A stretch of DNA of 64,000 nt from the NCBI RefSeq assembly GCF_900108565.1, contig NZ_LT629971.1, forward strand, positions 2,294,001 through 2,358,000, given 5' to 3'. A program made the translations under genes and the position numbers. Below the pieces are notes generated by a model. The model was not told the DNA's origin. It saw only the letters and a program-made list of their open reading frames with translations, and ran no database searches. Shown piece after piece: positions 1 through 8,719 of this stretch; the first letter of the stretch is position 1, and every line of letters begins with the position of its first letter. The stretch comes from Mycolicibacterium rutilum (GTDB lineage: Bacteria > Actinomycetota > Actinomycetes > Mycobacteriales > Mycobacteriaceae).

Positions 1-2
1 TC

Positions 3-389
3 CGCGCTGCGCTGGCCGAACACGGCCGCGATGAACCTGTCATCGAGGCGGTACACGCGGCGATCATGGCCCGCCCGTACGACGACTGGGCCGTCGCGCA
101 GACCGCCGTGCTGCGCGCGCAGGAACTCGAACCCGGCCGGGTCGCGCGGCACATCCGCCAGGTGGAGGGCGACTTCGCCGAGGCGATCGAGGAGCATCTC
201 ACCCGCGACGACGCCCCGGATCCGGGCACCGACGCGCGCATGCGCATCACCGTCACCGCGCGGTGCATCGCGGCCGCGGTCTTCGGTGCGATGGAGGTGT
301 GGATGCTCAGCGAGGACCGCTCGCTGCCCGAGTTGTCCCGGCTGACCCGCGAGGCGCTGGAGACGCTCGCGCGGGGCATCGCGAACTAA
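3..389 (+). CDS. TetR-family regulator, C-terminal part (5' end outside window)
   Basis: The reading frame is open from the window edge and ends at TAA 387-389, giving about 128 residues. Seen: a helical, ligand-domain-like sequence with short Ala/Arg-rich amphipathic stretches, and a C-terminal part (TARCIAAAVFGAMEVWMLSE) typical of TetR_C domains. The HTH would lie upstream of the window. Its stop codon touches a perfect 28-bp palindrome that precedes the FAD oxidoreductase at 438. I infer that this repressor controls the oxidoreductase and perhaps itself. The TetR call rests only on the C-terminal pattern and on context. Confidence 0.6.
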   Translation, partial: RAALAEHGRDEPVIEAVHAAIMARPYDDWAVAQTAVLRAQELEPGRVARHIRQVEGDFAEAIEEHLTRDDAPDPGTDARMRITVTARCIAAAVFGAMEVWMLSEDRSLPELSRLTREALETLARGIAN

Positions 390-415
390 AGTTTTGTCAA
401 TATTGACAAAACTTT
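388..415. promoter_or_regulatory. Perfect 28-bp palindrome, candidate TetR operator
   Basis: The half site AAAGTTTTGTCAAT (388-401) is followed directly by its exact reverse complement (402-415), with no spacer. It is strikingly AT-rich in a GC-rich region. It starts inside the TetR stop codon and ends 22 bp before the ATG of the FAD oxidoreductase. A TTGACA hexamer (403-408) lies in the right half, so a bound repressor could cover a -35 box. I could not pick a convincing -10. Confidence 0.75.
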
Positions 416-437
416 GGTGCCGTGTCAGCCTCAGCCG

Positions 438-2000
438 ATGACGGACTTCGACGCGATAGTCATCGGCGCCGGGCACAACGGGTTGACCTCGGCGGCGCTT
501 CTGCAGAAGGCAGGGCTACGCACGCTCTGCCTGGACACCAAGCTCTACGCCGGTGGGATGGCCTCGACCGTCGAACTGTTCGACGGGTTCCAGTTCGAGA
601 TCGCCGGCTCGGTGCAGATCCCGACCTCCGCGGTGGTCAGCCGCGAACTCGGCCTGGACGCGCTGCCCACCGTCGACCTCGACGTCATGTCGGTGTCCCT
701 GCGCGGGGTGGGCGATGAACCGCTGGTCTACTACACCGACCCGATGAAGCTGCTCACCCACATCAACGAGGTGCACGGCGCCGAGGCCGTCAACGGCATG
801 GCGGGTTTGATGGCGTGGTGCCAGGCGCCGACCAGGGCGCTCGGCCGGTTCGACGCCGGCCAGCCGCCGAAATCGCTCGACGAGATGTATGCCTGCGCCA
901 CCAACGAATTCGAGCGCTCCACGATCACCGACCTGCTGTTCGGCTCGGTCACCGACGTGCTCGACCGGTATCTGCCGGACAAGGACAAGAACGGCGCCCT
1001 GCGCGGGATGCTCGCGCTGCTGGCGTGCAACACCACCTACCGCGGGCCGGCCACGCCGGGCACCGCCGCCGCGCTGGCGTACGGCTTCGCCGTTCCTGAT
1101 GAGAACGCGCTGCTGGTCAAGAAACTGCGCGGCGGCATCGGTGCGCTCACCAAGCACCTGTGCGACGTGTTCACCTCCGCCGGCGGTGAATTACGCCTGC
1201 GCGCCAAGGTCGTCGAGGTCACCGCCGCCGACGGCCGAGTCACCGGGGTGCGCCTCGACGACGGCGCGACGGTGACCGCCCCGGTCGTCGTCTCCGGCAT
1301 CGCCCCCGACCTGACCGTCAACGGCCTGCTCGATGCCGCGGCGGTGCCCGCGGACGTGCGTGACCGGTTCGCCCGGGTCGACCACCGCGGCAGCTACCTG
1401 CAGATGCACTTCGCGCTCGACGGCATCCCCGAGTTCGCGGCGCCCTACGAACTGCTCAACGACCCCGCGATGCAGTCCAACATCGGAATCTTCAGCACGC
1501 CCGAGGAACTCCAGCAGCAGTGGGAGGACTGCAGGCGCGGGATCGTCCCGGCGGACCCGGCAATCGCGCTGCAGATCCCCTCGGTCAACGACCCGGGCCT
1601 GGCGCCCCCGGGCAAGCATGCCGCATCGGCGTTTTCGCTGTGGTTCCCCATTGAGGAAAGCAGCGCGTCCTACGGCGAGATGAAGGTCGAGATGGGCAGG
1701 CGGGTGATCGAGAAGATCACCCGGTTGGCCCCGAACTTCGAGAGCCTCATCCTGCGGCACACCACGTTCACCCCCAAGCACATGGGCACCATGTTCGGTG
1801 CGCCCGGCGGTGACTACTGCCACGGGCTGATCCACCCCGACCAGATCGGTCCCAACCGACCGGGGCCGAAAGGCTATGTCGACCAACCCATTCCGCTCGA
1901 CGGGCTCTACCTCGGCAGCGCGGGGTGTCACGGTGGGCCGGGCATCACGTTCGTGCCGGGATACAACGCCGCCAAACAGGCGCTCGCCGACATGGCCTGA
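438..2000 (+). CDS. Phytoene-desaturase-like FAD-dependent oxidoreductase
   Basis: 520 aa. An N-terminal Rossmann dinucleotide-binding motif GAGHNGL (about residues 9-15) is followed by the AGGMAST segment, as in COG1233/PYROXD2-like NAD(P)/FAD oxidoreductases. The C-terminal FAD-contact motif LYLGSAGCHGGPGITF is intact. Length is normal for the family. The ATG at 438 is chosen because the upstream TTG (414) lies inside the palindrome and adds residues before the usual start of the FAD domain. Substrate is unknown; relatives act on carotenoids or other lipids. The adjacent TetR gene and operator suggest inducible expression. Confidence 0.85.
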   Translation: MTDFDAIVIGAGHNGLTSAALLQKAGLRTLCLDTKLYAGGMASTVELFDGFQFEIAGSVQIPTSAVVSRELGLDALPTVDLDVMSVSLRGVGDEPLVYYTDPMKLLTHINEVHGAEAVNGMAGLMAWCQAPTRALGRFDAGQPPKSLDEMYACATNEFERSTITDLLFGSVTDVLDRYLPDKDKNGALRGMLALLACNTTYRGPATPGTAAALAYGFAVPDENALLVKKLRGGIGALTKHLCDVFTSAGGELRLRAKVVEVTAADGRVTGVRLDDGATVTAPVVVSGIAPDLTVNGLLDAAAVPADVRDRFARVDHRGSYLQMHFALDGIPEFAAPYELLNDPAMQSNIGIFSTPEELQQQWEDCRRGIVPADPAIALQIPSVNDPGLAPPGKHAASAFSLWFPIEESSASYGEMKVEMGRRVIEKITRLAPNFESLILRHTTFTPKHMGTMFGAPGGDYCHGLIHPDQIGPNRPGPKGYVDQPIPLDGLYLGSAGCHGGPGITFVPGYNAAKQALADMA

Positions 2001-2039
2001 TCGGTTTCCCGACCCCGCCCGCCGGGAATAGCGTCAGGC

Positions 2040-3020
2040 ATGGGAATCACGGTGGCCGTGACCGGGCCGACCGGTGAGATCGGCATGTCGGCGGTGGCGG
2101 CGCTCGAGGCGCTCGCCGACGTCGACGAGATCGTCGGCATGGCGCGCCGACCGTTCGATCCGAGCGAGCACGGCTGGTCGAAAACCACGTACCAACAGGG
2201 CGACATCCTCGACCGCGACGCGGTCGACGCCCTCGTCGCCCGCGCCGACGTCGTGGTGCACCTCGCGTTCATCATCATGGGGTCGCGCGAGGAGAGCGCG
2301 CGGATCAACCTGCAGGGCACCCGCAACGTGTTCGAGGCGACGGTCGCCGCCGCCCGCCCGCAGCGCCTCGTCTACACCTCGTCGGTGGCCGCCTACGGCT
2401 ACCACTCCGACAACCCGGTGCCCATCACCGAGGACGTGCCGCCGCGCGGATCGCCCGAGCACTACTACTCCGAGCAGAAGGCCGCCTGCGAGGCGGCGCT
2501 CACCGAGATCACCGACGGCACAACGCTTCAGGTGTACGTGCTGCGGCCGTGCATCGTCGCCGGCCCGAAGGCGCCCGCACTCGCCGATGTGATGCCGTGG
2601 AACCAGTTGCCGGGGCCGGTCAAGCGCATCACGCAGACGCTGCCGCTCCTCAAACCGCCGTTCCCGGACCCGGGCACGCCCCTGCAGTTGGTGCATCACG
2701 ACGACGTGGCAGCGGCGATCGCACTGGCGGCGACGACGTCGGGCCCGCCCGGGGCGTACAACATCGCCGGCGACGGCGTGGTCTCGATGTCGGATGTGGC
2801 CCGGGAACTGGGTGCCCGACCGGTGCCGGTGCCGCGGGCCGCCGCGTCGGTCGCGTCGGGCGTCGTGGCGCGGCTGCCGTTCGTGCCGTCGATACTCGAG
2901 TGGCTGCACGTCGGCCGCACCTCGGTGGTGATGGACACGACGAAGGCCCGGACCCAGCTGGGCTGGCAGCCGAACTACTCTGCGGCCGAGACGTTGTCGG
3001 CGCTGGCCGCCTCGGTCTGA
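2040..3020 (+). CDS. NAD-dependent epimerase/dehydratase (extended SDR)
   Basis: 326 aa. The protein opens with a beta strand and a GPTGEIG nucleotide-binding loop. A conserved YSSVAAYG-type strand (VYTSSVAAYGYHSDN) precedes a YxxxK-like catalytic pair (YYSEQKA, near residue 145). The C-terminal half has the substrate-domain pattern of extended SDRs (NAD-dependent epimerase/dehydratase family). ATG 2040 is the first in-frame start after the preceding stop. The gene follows the FAD oxidoreductase by 39 bp on the same strand, so co-transcription is possible. The sugar or steroid substrate cannot be told from sequence. Confidence 0.82.
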   Translation: MGITVAVTGPTGEIGMSAVAALEALADVDEIVGMARRPFDPSEHGWSKTTYQQGDILDRDAVDALVARADVVVHLAFIIMGSREESARINLQGTRNVFEATVAAARPQRLVYTSSVAAYGYHSDNPVPITEDVPPRGSPEHYYSEQKAACEAALTEITDGTTLQVYVLRPCIVAGPKAPALADVMPWNQLPGPVKRITQTLPLLKPPFPDPGTPLQLVHHDDVAAAIALAATTSGPPGAYNIAGDGVVSMSDVARELGARPVPVPRAAASVASGVVARLPFVPSILEWLHVGRTSVVMDTTKARTQLGWQPNYSAAETLSALAASV

Positions 3021-3021
3021 G

Positions 3022-3201
3022 TTACTGCGTGTGGTCGCCGGTGTCGGCGGGCCCGGCGGGTGTCGCACCGCCCTCATCGGACCAGTCCACACCCTCTTCG
3101 GTTCCGTCGGTGCCGCGCGCCGGATCGCTCTGCACGTCGTCGTCGGCCGCGGCGGGACCCGCGTCGGTGTCGGTGGTGTCGGGCTTCTTCTCGTCGCTCA
3201 C
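3022..3201 (-). CDS. Small acidic hypothetical protein (59 aa)
   Basis: GTG 3201 to TAA 3022-3024. The predicted protein is rich in Asp, Glu, Thr, Pro and Gly. It begins VSDEKKPDTTDTDAG and ends in a DTGDHTQ tail, with no hydrophobic segment and no Cys, so it is probably a disordered acidic protein. It ends one base from the SDR stop in convergent orientation and fills what would otherwise be a 210-bp gap. No family recognised. Codon use is GC-rich at third positions, as in true genes here, but such a short frame can arise by chance. Confidence 0.5.
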   Translation of the reverse strand: MSDEKKPDTTDTDAGPAAADDDVQSDPARGTDGTEEGVDWSDEGGATPAGPADTGDHTQ

Positions 3202-3230
3202 CGGCTTGGACTACCCGAAGCGCCCCGGTT

Positions 3231-3578
3231 CTAGTCGCCGCGGCTGCGCAACTGCGTCATCCAGTCCTTGGGCACCCGCCCGCGCGGGCCGGGGACGGTC
3301 TCGTCGGGCGGACGGGACTCCGGGGCCGCGAGCTCCGGGCCGTCGTAGTACTCGTTGGTCGCGAAGTTCCAGAACCAGTCCTCGCCCGGCTCGAACGACC
3401 GGATGATCGGATGGCCGGTCTCGCGCCAGTGCGCCGACGCGTGCCGGGCCAGCGAGTCGTCGCAACACCCGATGTGTCCACACGCCGCGCAGCGGCGCAG
3501 GTGCACCCACCAGCCGCCGTGGGTGTCGCATTCGACGCAGCCGGTGCCGCTCGGCGGGATCGTGGGATCGACGTCCAT
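3231..3578 (-). CDS. UBP-type zinc-finger protein
   Basis: 115 aa. A ZnF-UBP (ubiquitin-carboxyl-terminal-hydrolase-like) zinc finger fills most of the protein: CVECDTHGGWWVHLRRC, then CAACGHIGCCDDS, then the paired-His stretch RHASAHWRETGHPII. Together these give the Cys/His ligand set of the family. The segment after it (SFEPGEDWFWNFATNEYY) is also typical of small bacterial members common in Actinobacteria, whose function is not established. ATG 3578 has no competing upstream start. It lies in tandem with the NTF2-like gene at 3627. Confidence 0.88.
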   Translation of the reverse strand: MDVDPTIPPSGTGCVECDTHGGWWVHLRRCAACGHIGCCDDSLARHASAHWRETGHPIIRSFEPGEDWFWNFATNEYYDGPELAAPESRPPDETVPGPRGRVPKDWMTQLRSRGD

Positions 3579-3626
3579 GCCCGAGAAGCTAACCGATCGC
3601 GGGGGATTGCGCCCCTGGGATGAGTC

Positions 3627-4070
3627 TCAGCGGGCCATCGTCGAGTTCGGCGCGCTCCAGTCCGTCGACACGAACCGGTGCTTGATCAGCCAATCGTCCC
3701 CGACAGGGACGAGCAGGTCGCGGTAGCGGCCGTAATGGTCCAGGCCGATCTCGGTGTAGACGGTGAAGTAGCACGCGACCCGCGCCTGCTGCGGCGTCAC
3801 CTCGGTGAAGCGGATGTTGGTCACGTTGTGGCGGACGATGCGCCTGACGTTCGACGCCGACGCGGCAGCGGCCGGTCCCGAGACCGCGCCACCGAGGAAC
3901 TCGACGATCGCATCGCGTCCGCGCGCCGGCGTGGTGCCCCGCACCTCGAGTTCGCCGTCCTCGCAGAACGTGGCGGCGAGTTCGTCGAGCCGCAGCGCGT
4001 CGCCGGACCAGTTGTACTGGGCGAGCGTGTCCCTGACACGTCCGCGGGCGCAAAGCTCCCAAAGCTCCAT
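3627..4070 (-). CDS. SnoaL/NTF2-like protein
   Basis: 147 aa. Pattern of the NTF2-like alpha+beta barrel (SnoaL_4 type): an N-terminal helix with RVRDTLAQYNWSGDALRLDELAATF, a FCEDGELEVRGTTPARGRDAIVEFL segment, and C-terminal strands (RVACYFTVYTEIGLDHYGRYRD). Such proteins are small polar-ligand enzymes (isomerases, dehydratases) or binding proteins; no activity can be assigned. ATG 4070 is separated by only 32 bp from the divergent SRPBCC gene at 4103, so the two share a very short promoter region. Confidence 0.8.
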   Translation of the reverse strand: MELWELCARGRVRDTLAQYNWSGDALRLDELAATFCEDGELEVRGTTPARGRDAIVEFLGGAVSGPAAAASASNVRRIVRHNVTNIRFTEVTPQQARVACYFTVYTEIGLDHYGRYRDLLVPVGDDWLIKHRFVSTDWSAPNSTMAR

Positions 4071-4102
4071 GCGGTCAACCGTAACGGCGATAGTGTCGAA
4101 AA

Positions 4103-4543
4103 ATGGCTACCAGCGATTCCCGTGAGGTCGTGATCGAGGCGAGCCCGGCGGAGATTCTCGACGTCATCGCCGACGTCGAGTCCGCTCCGGAATGGTCGTC
4201 GCAGCACCAGGGCGCTGAGGTCCTCGAGCGCGACGCCGACGGCCGGCCGGGCAAGGTCCGCCTGAAACTCAAGACCATGGGCATCTCCGACGAGCAGGTG
4301 GTGCAGTACTCATGGACCGACAGCAGCGCGAGTTGGACGCTGCTGGAGTCCAGCCAGCTCAAGACGCAGAGTGCGTCGTACACGCTCACCCCGGACGGGG
4401 AGAAGACCAAGGTGCGGTTCGAGATCACCGTCGACCCGGCCGTGCCGATTCCGGGGTTCGTGCTCAAGCGCGCGATGAAGGGCGGCCTCGAGGCCGCGAC
4501 CGATGGGCTGCGCAAACAGGTGCTCAAGGTCAAGAAGCGCTGA
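4103..4543 (+). CDS. SRPBCC-family protein (Rv0854/Rv0856-like), copy 1
   Basis: 146 aa. START/Bet v1-like fold (polyketide cyclase/SRPBCC): the family opening SREVVIEASPAEILDVIADVE, the WSSQHQGAEVLERD strand, and the C-terminal helix LKRAMKGGLEAATDGLRKQV. No catalytic residue can be named; these proteins bind hydrophobic ligands. It is followed 37 bp downstream by a clear paralogue (4581), and a third copy lies at 13227. From memory, M. tuberculosis has a similar group around Rv0854-Rv0857. Confidence 0.88.
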   Translation: MATSDSREVVIEASPAEILDVIADVESAPEWSSQHQGAEVLERDADGRPGKVRLKLKTMGISDEQVVQYSWTDSSASWTLLESSQLKTQSASYTLTPDGEKTKVRFEITVDPAVPIPGFVLKRAMKGGLEAATDGLRKQVLKVKKR

Positions 4544-4580
4544 CGGTTTCGCGCCGTGCGGTCGTGGCAATCAATTCCGC

Positions 4581-5021
4581 ATGGCTGTCACCGAATCCCG
4601 CGAGGTCGTCATCGAGGCGGCACCCGATGAGATCCTGTCCGTCCTCTACGACCTCGAGTCGCTGACCGAGTGGTCGTCGGCGCATCAGGAGATCGAGATT
4701 CTCGAGCGAGACGACCAGGGCCGCCCGACGAAATCCCGCCAGGTGGTCAAGATCGTCGGAGTCACCGACGAACAGGTACTCGACTACACCGTCTACGACG
4801 ACGGGGTGGGCTGGACCCTCGTCAAGGCCAACCAGCAGCGCGCACAGCAGGGCCGCTACACCCTGACCCCCGAGGACGGCGGGACGCGGGTTCATTTCGA
4901 GCTGACGGTCGAACCCCTGGTGCCGCTGCCCGGCTTCCTGATCAAGCGGGGAGCCAAGGGCCTGATGGAAACCGCGACCGACGGCCTGCGCAAGCGGGTG
5001 CTCGCCGTGCGGAAGGGTTGA
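4581..5021 (+). CDS. SRPBCC-family protein, copy 2
   Basis: 146 aa, paralogous over its whole length to the gene at 4103. Shared features include ESREVVIEAAPDEIL, TEWSSAHQ, LERDDQGRP and the C-terminal TATDGLRKRVLAVRK. The ATG at 4581 is chosen because it matches the paralogue's start; a longer frame upstream has no family similarity. It probably arose by tandem duplication and is likely co-transcribed with copy 1. Ligand unknown. Confidence 0.88.
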   Translation: MAVTESREVVIEAAPDEILSVLYDLESLTEWSSAHQEIEILERDDQGRPTKSRQVVKIVGVTDEQVLDYTVYDDGVGWTLVKANQQRAQQGRYTLTPEDGGTRVHFELTVEPLVPLPGFLIKRGAKGLMETATDGLRKRVLAVRKG

Positions 5022-5065
5022 CGGTTTCGCTGCGCCGCACCGCGCGCAGCTCCTAGTCTCGACAC

Positions 5066-7675
5066 GTGCGCTTGTCGTGGCCGTTAATAGGCCGCACGCA
5101 GCAGATACACGCGATCGAGGCGGCGATCACGGCGTCGGCGCCCGGCATCCTCATCTGCGGGGCCCAAGGCGTCGGCAAGAGCCGCATCGCCCGGGAGGCG
5201 CTGTCATGGGCCGCCGCGCGCGGGTGCACCACGCGGTGGACCGCCGGTACGACATCCGCCAGGAACATCCCGTTGGGTGCCTTCACCTCGTGGGCGCCGA
5301 CGGGCGTCTCCGACACCCTCACGCTGCTGCGCGGCGTGATCGACTCGCTGGCGCCCGCCGACTCGCCGGCGCAGGTGGTGCTGTCTGTCGACGACGCCCA
5401 CCTGCTCGACGAGCTGTCGGCGTTCGTCGTCCATCAGATCGCGGCCCGCGCGGCGGCAACGGTGATCCTTACCATCCGCGACGGCGAACCGGTTCCCGCC
5501 GCCGTCGAGGACATCTGGGCCAGGACACACTTCGAACGGCTCGACCTCGCACCGCTCGACGCCGACGACACCACGCGGCTGCTGTCGGAAGCGCTCGACG
5601 GCCCAGTGGATCCCACTGCTGCGCAACGACTCTGGGACGTGACGGGTGGAAACGGGCTGTACCTGACGAACATCGTCGAGCAGGAAGTCGCCGACGGGCG
5701 GCTCACCCGCCAGGACCGGTGCTGGCGCTGGACCGGGGAACTCGTGGTGCCGCCCGGGCTGGTCGGGCTCGTCGAATCCCGTATCGGCGCCCTGTCACCG
5801 TCGGTCGGTGAGATCATCGACGCGCTCGCCGTCGGCGAACCGCTGGAACTGGGCGTGCTGCAACGCATCGGTGAGCGCGACGCGATCGAGGAAGCCGAGA
5901 CCCGCGGCCTGATCACCCTCGAACCGGCCGGGGCCGGGATCGAGGTCCGGTTGGCGCATCCGCTCTACGGCGAAGTCCGCCGCCGCAGCGCACCGCGCAG
6001 CCGGCTGCGGCGGCTGCGCGGAGCCATCGCCACCGAACTCGCCGCGACCGGCGCGTCCGACGACATCCGGATCGTCGTACGAAGGGCGGCGCTGAGCGTG
6101 GAGTCGGACCTCGAACCGGATGCCGCCCTGCTCGTCCGCGCGGCGTACGGCGCGGTCTGGCTCGGCGAGATGACCCTGGCGGACCGACTCGCCGACGCCG
6201 CGGTGCGTGCCGACGCCGGACCCGAGCCGCAGTTCATCCGCGCGCACGCGCTGTCCTGGTCGGGCCGGGGCGCCGAGGCCGAAGCGGTCTTCGCGGCCAT
6301 CGACACCGACGCACTGTCTGACGACGAACGCGGCAGGTTCGCGTTTCTGCGGTCGAGCAACGCGCTGTGGGCGCTCGGCGACCCCGCGCGGGCCCGGTCG
6401 CTGATCGACGAGGCGTCCGGAATTGCGACGGAGACCGCCCGCACGTATGTCACCGCCTTCATGACCGTCTTCTGGTTCGCGATGGACGAATCCGCGGCCG
6501 CGGTGCGGGCGGCGAAAGCTCTGACGCTGCACGATATTCCGGTGGTCGGCGCGGAGATCGCCTGGGTGCTCGCGCAGATCTCGGCGGATGCCGGTCGCAC
6601 CGGTGACGCCGTCGCTGACGCGGCGGCGGGCCACGCCGTCGCGGCCCGCGCGCTCGACGCGCCGCAGATGCGCTTCAACATCGCCGACGCGGAAGTCAGC
6701 GCCCTGCTGCTGGCCGGCCAGATTGCCGATGCACTCGGCGTTGCCGCCGAAACGCACCGTCAGAGCCGCGATCTGCCCGGGACCGCCCAACTGCTGGGCG
6801 ACGCGGTGGCCGGCCGCGCCGCCCTCGGCGCCGGTGACCTGCCCACCGCGTGCCTGCTGCTCGAGCACGCGGCCGACGGCTTGTCCGCGTCTCATCCCGA
6901 CGGCTGGGGGTACCGCTACCGGATCCCGCATGCCACGGTGCTCGCGATGCGCGGACGGTCCGAGGAGGCGGCCGCCGCGCTCGACGCGTTGTCGCTGGTG
7001 CGGCGCCGGTTCCGCATGCTCGACCACGAAAACAGCCTGGCGCGGGCGTGGTTGGCCGCAAGCCAAGGAGCGATCAGCGAGGCGATCACCATTGCGCGTG
7101 GCGCAGGCGAACGGGCCTGCGCCAAGGGACAATTCGCTGCTGAGGTGCTCTGCTTGCAGACCGCCACGCAGTTCGGCGATCGCACCACTGCGCCGCGCCT
7201 GCACCAACTGACCGGGATCACCGAAGGGCCTCGCGCGGGGGTCGCCGCCCGGTTCGCCCGCGCGCTCGCTGACGGCGACGCCGCCGAGTTGAGCGCCGCG
7301 TCAGCCGATTTCGAGGCGATCGGCGACCTGATCGCCGCCCTCGACGCCGCCGGCCACGCCGCGCTGGCCTACCGACGGCTGGAGTTGCGGGGGTCGGCGC
7401 TCAGCAGTGCGGCGCGCGCGGCCGCGTTGGCCGAGCGATGCGGGGCGGTCACCCCGGCCCTGCGGCAGGCCGGCGAGCCGTTGCCGCTGACCGAGCGCGA
7501 AGCCGAGATCGTGATGCTGATCGGTGAAGGGCTGTCCAATCGTGAGGTCGCCGACCGGCTGACGCTTTCCGTCCGCACCGTCGAGAGCCACATCTACCGG
7601 GCGATGGCCAAGACAGGGACCAGCGGTCGCGACGAGCTGGCCGCCCTGCTGGCCCCACCCGCGCGGACTCAGTAA
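5066..7675 (+). CDS. LuxR-family regulator with N-terminal STAND ATPase (MalT-like)
   Basis: 869 aa, GTG start. The N-terminal NTPase has Walker A GAQGVGKS (about residues 34-41) and Walker B VVLSVDDAHLLDE (about 107-119). A long Ala-rich helical-repeat region (about 330-790) resembles TPR solenoids. The C-terminal LuxR HTH is complete (LTEREAEIVMLIGEGLSNRE, then TVESHIYRAM). These large ATP-dependent activators respond to unknown inducers. It lies 44 bp after SRPBCC copy 2 and is followed by an exported protein gene at 7770, a possible target. Confidence 0.9.
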   Translation: MRLSWPLIGRTQQIHAIEAAITASAPGILICGAQGVGKSRIAREALSWAAARGCTTRWTAGTTSARNIPLGAFTSWAPTGVSDTLTLLRGVIDSLAPADSPAQVVLSVDDAHLLDELSAFVVHQIAARAAATVILTIRDGEPVPAAVEDIWARTHFERLDLAPLDADDTTRLLSEALDGPVDPTAAQRLWDVTGGNGLYLTNIVEQEVADGRLTRQDRCWRWTGELVVPPGLVGLVESRIGALSPSVGEIIDALAVGEPLELGVLQRIGERDAIEEAETRGLITLEPAGAGIEVRLAHPLYGEVRRRSAPRSRLRRLRGAIATELAATGASDDIRIVVRRAALSVESDLEPDAALLVRAAYGAVWLGEMTLADRLADAAVRADAGPEPQFIRAHALSWSGRGAEAEAVFAAIDTDALSDDERGRFAFLRSSNALWALGDPARARSLIDEASGIATETARTYVTAFMTVFWFAMDESAAAVRAAKALTLHDIPVVGAEIAWVLAQISADAGRTGDAVADAAAGHAVAARALDAPQMRFNIADAEVSALLLAGQIADALGVAAETHRQSRDLPGTAQLLGDAVAGRAALGAGDLPTACLLLEHAADGLSASHPDGWGYRYRIPHATVLAMRGRSEEAAAALDALSLVRRRFRMLDHENSLARAWLAASQGAISEAITIARGAGERACAKGQFAAEVLCLQTATQFGDRTTAPRLHQLTGITEGPRAGVAARFARALADGDAAELSAASADFEAIGDLIAALDAAGHAALAYRRLELRGSALSSAARAAALAERCGAVTPALRQAGEPLPLTEREAEIVMLIGEGLSNREVADRLTLSVRTVESHIYRAMAKTGTSGRDELAALLAPPARTQ

Positions 7676-7769
7676 CTGTCACCTTTGTCTGCCGAAGTGC
7701 AGTGGTGGACTACTGCATCCACCGCCCCTTTCGAGAGTGACCCTTGAGCGGTTACAGGAAGGGGTGCAC

Positions 7770-8711
7770 ATGTCCAGAACGAGAAGCGTCGTCGCGACGC
7801 TCGGCGCCGGCGTACTCGTGCTCGCACTGGTGGTCGCGCCTCCGGAACTCACGGCCGAACGGGCGGCCCCTCGCGCGGTGCAGCCGACGGCGATGACGTT
7901 CTCACCGACGGCGGTGATTGCGGCGTTGCAGCGGTTCGTCGACGCCGACCCGCGCGCAGTCGCGGCTCGGGCAGCGGGTGTGCCGACGCAGAACCAGCCC
8001 GGTACCGGCCCGGTGCAGCGCCTCGACGCCGCGCCTTCCGCGGCGGCAGCCGCGCTCGCACTGCCCACACCGGGCAACGTGATCGGCACCTTGCTCGGAC
8101 CACTGCTGCGCAATCCGTTCATCGCGCCGATCCTCGGGCCGATCATCTTGTTCGGACCGATCATCGCGCTTGTCGTCCTGGCGTGCCCGCCGTGCGCGAT
8201 CGTCAACTTCATCGGTGGCATCATCCGGAGTTTTCTCATCGAACTCGCCCCGGTGGGAGTCGCCGCTGCGGCGGCGGTCACGGCGGATCTGCCGGTCGAG
8301 GAGGAGCCAACGGTCGCTCTGCCCGATGAAACCGTGCCGGATACCTCGGGTCCACCGGTGGGCGTATCGAACGAAATACACAGTCGGACAGAACGGTTCG
8401 AGACTTTCCAGCAGGCAGGCCCTGACCTCCCCGAGGCCATCGAGGGCAAGTCGGCGGGCGTGACCGTCGCCGACGCAACCGAGGACGACTTGCCCGTCGA
8501 GGAGGACTTGCCCGTGGAGGAGGACGCGCTCGAAGACGTCGACGATCCGACGACGACGCAGACCGGCGAGGAAGAAGTGACCGGTGACAACGGCGGGTTG
8601 GCCACAGAGTCCGTGGACGACGCCGACGATGCTGATGACGATCACAGCCCCGCAGGCCCGACCGACACCGCCGGTGACGAATCACCCGGCAACGACGCGC
8701 CTTCCGAGTGA
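7770..8711 (+). CDS. Exported hypothetical protein with hydrophobic core and acidic tail
   Basis: 313 aa. The ATG at 7770 is preceded by a strong ribosome-binding site (AGGAAGGGG, 7756-7764), which decides the start over the GTG at 7737. A signal-like N-terminus (RSVVATLGAGVLVLALVVA) is followed by a second hydrophobic stretch (about residues 105-155: PFIAPILGPIILFGPIIALV, CPPCAIVNFIGGIIRSFLI) holding a CPPC pair. The last about 130 residues are highly acidic, with the repeat LPVEED twice. No family recognised. It is probably cell-envelope associated. It converges on the cyclase gene. Confidence 0.75.
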   Translation: MSRTRSVVATLGAGVLVLALVVAPPELTAERAAPRAVQPTAMTFSPTAVIAALQRFVDADPRAVAARAAGVPTQNQPGTGPVQRLDAAPSAAAAALALPTPGNVIGTLLGPLLRNPFIAPILGPIILFGPIIALVVLACPPCAIVNFIGGIIRSFLIELAPVGVAAAAAVTADLPVEEEPTVALPDETVPDTSGPPVGVSNEIHSRTERFETFQQAGPDLPEAIEGKSAGVTVADATEDDLPVEEDLPVEEDALEDVDDPTTTQTGEEEVTGDNGGLATESVDDADDADDDHSPAGPTDTAGDESPGNDAPSE

Positions 8712-8719
8712 GACGACGG

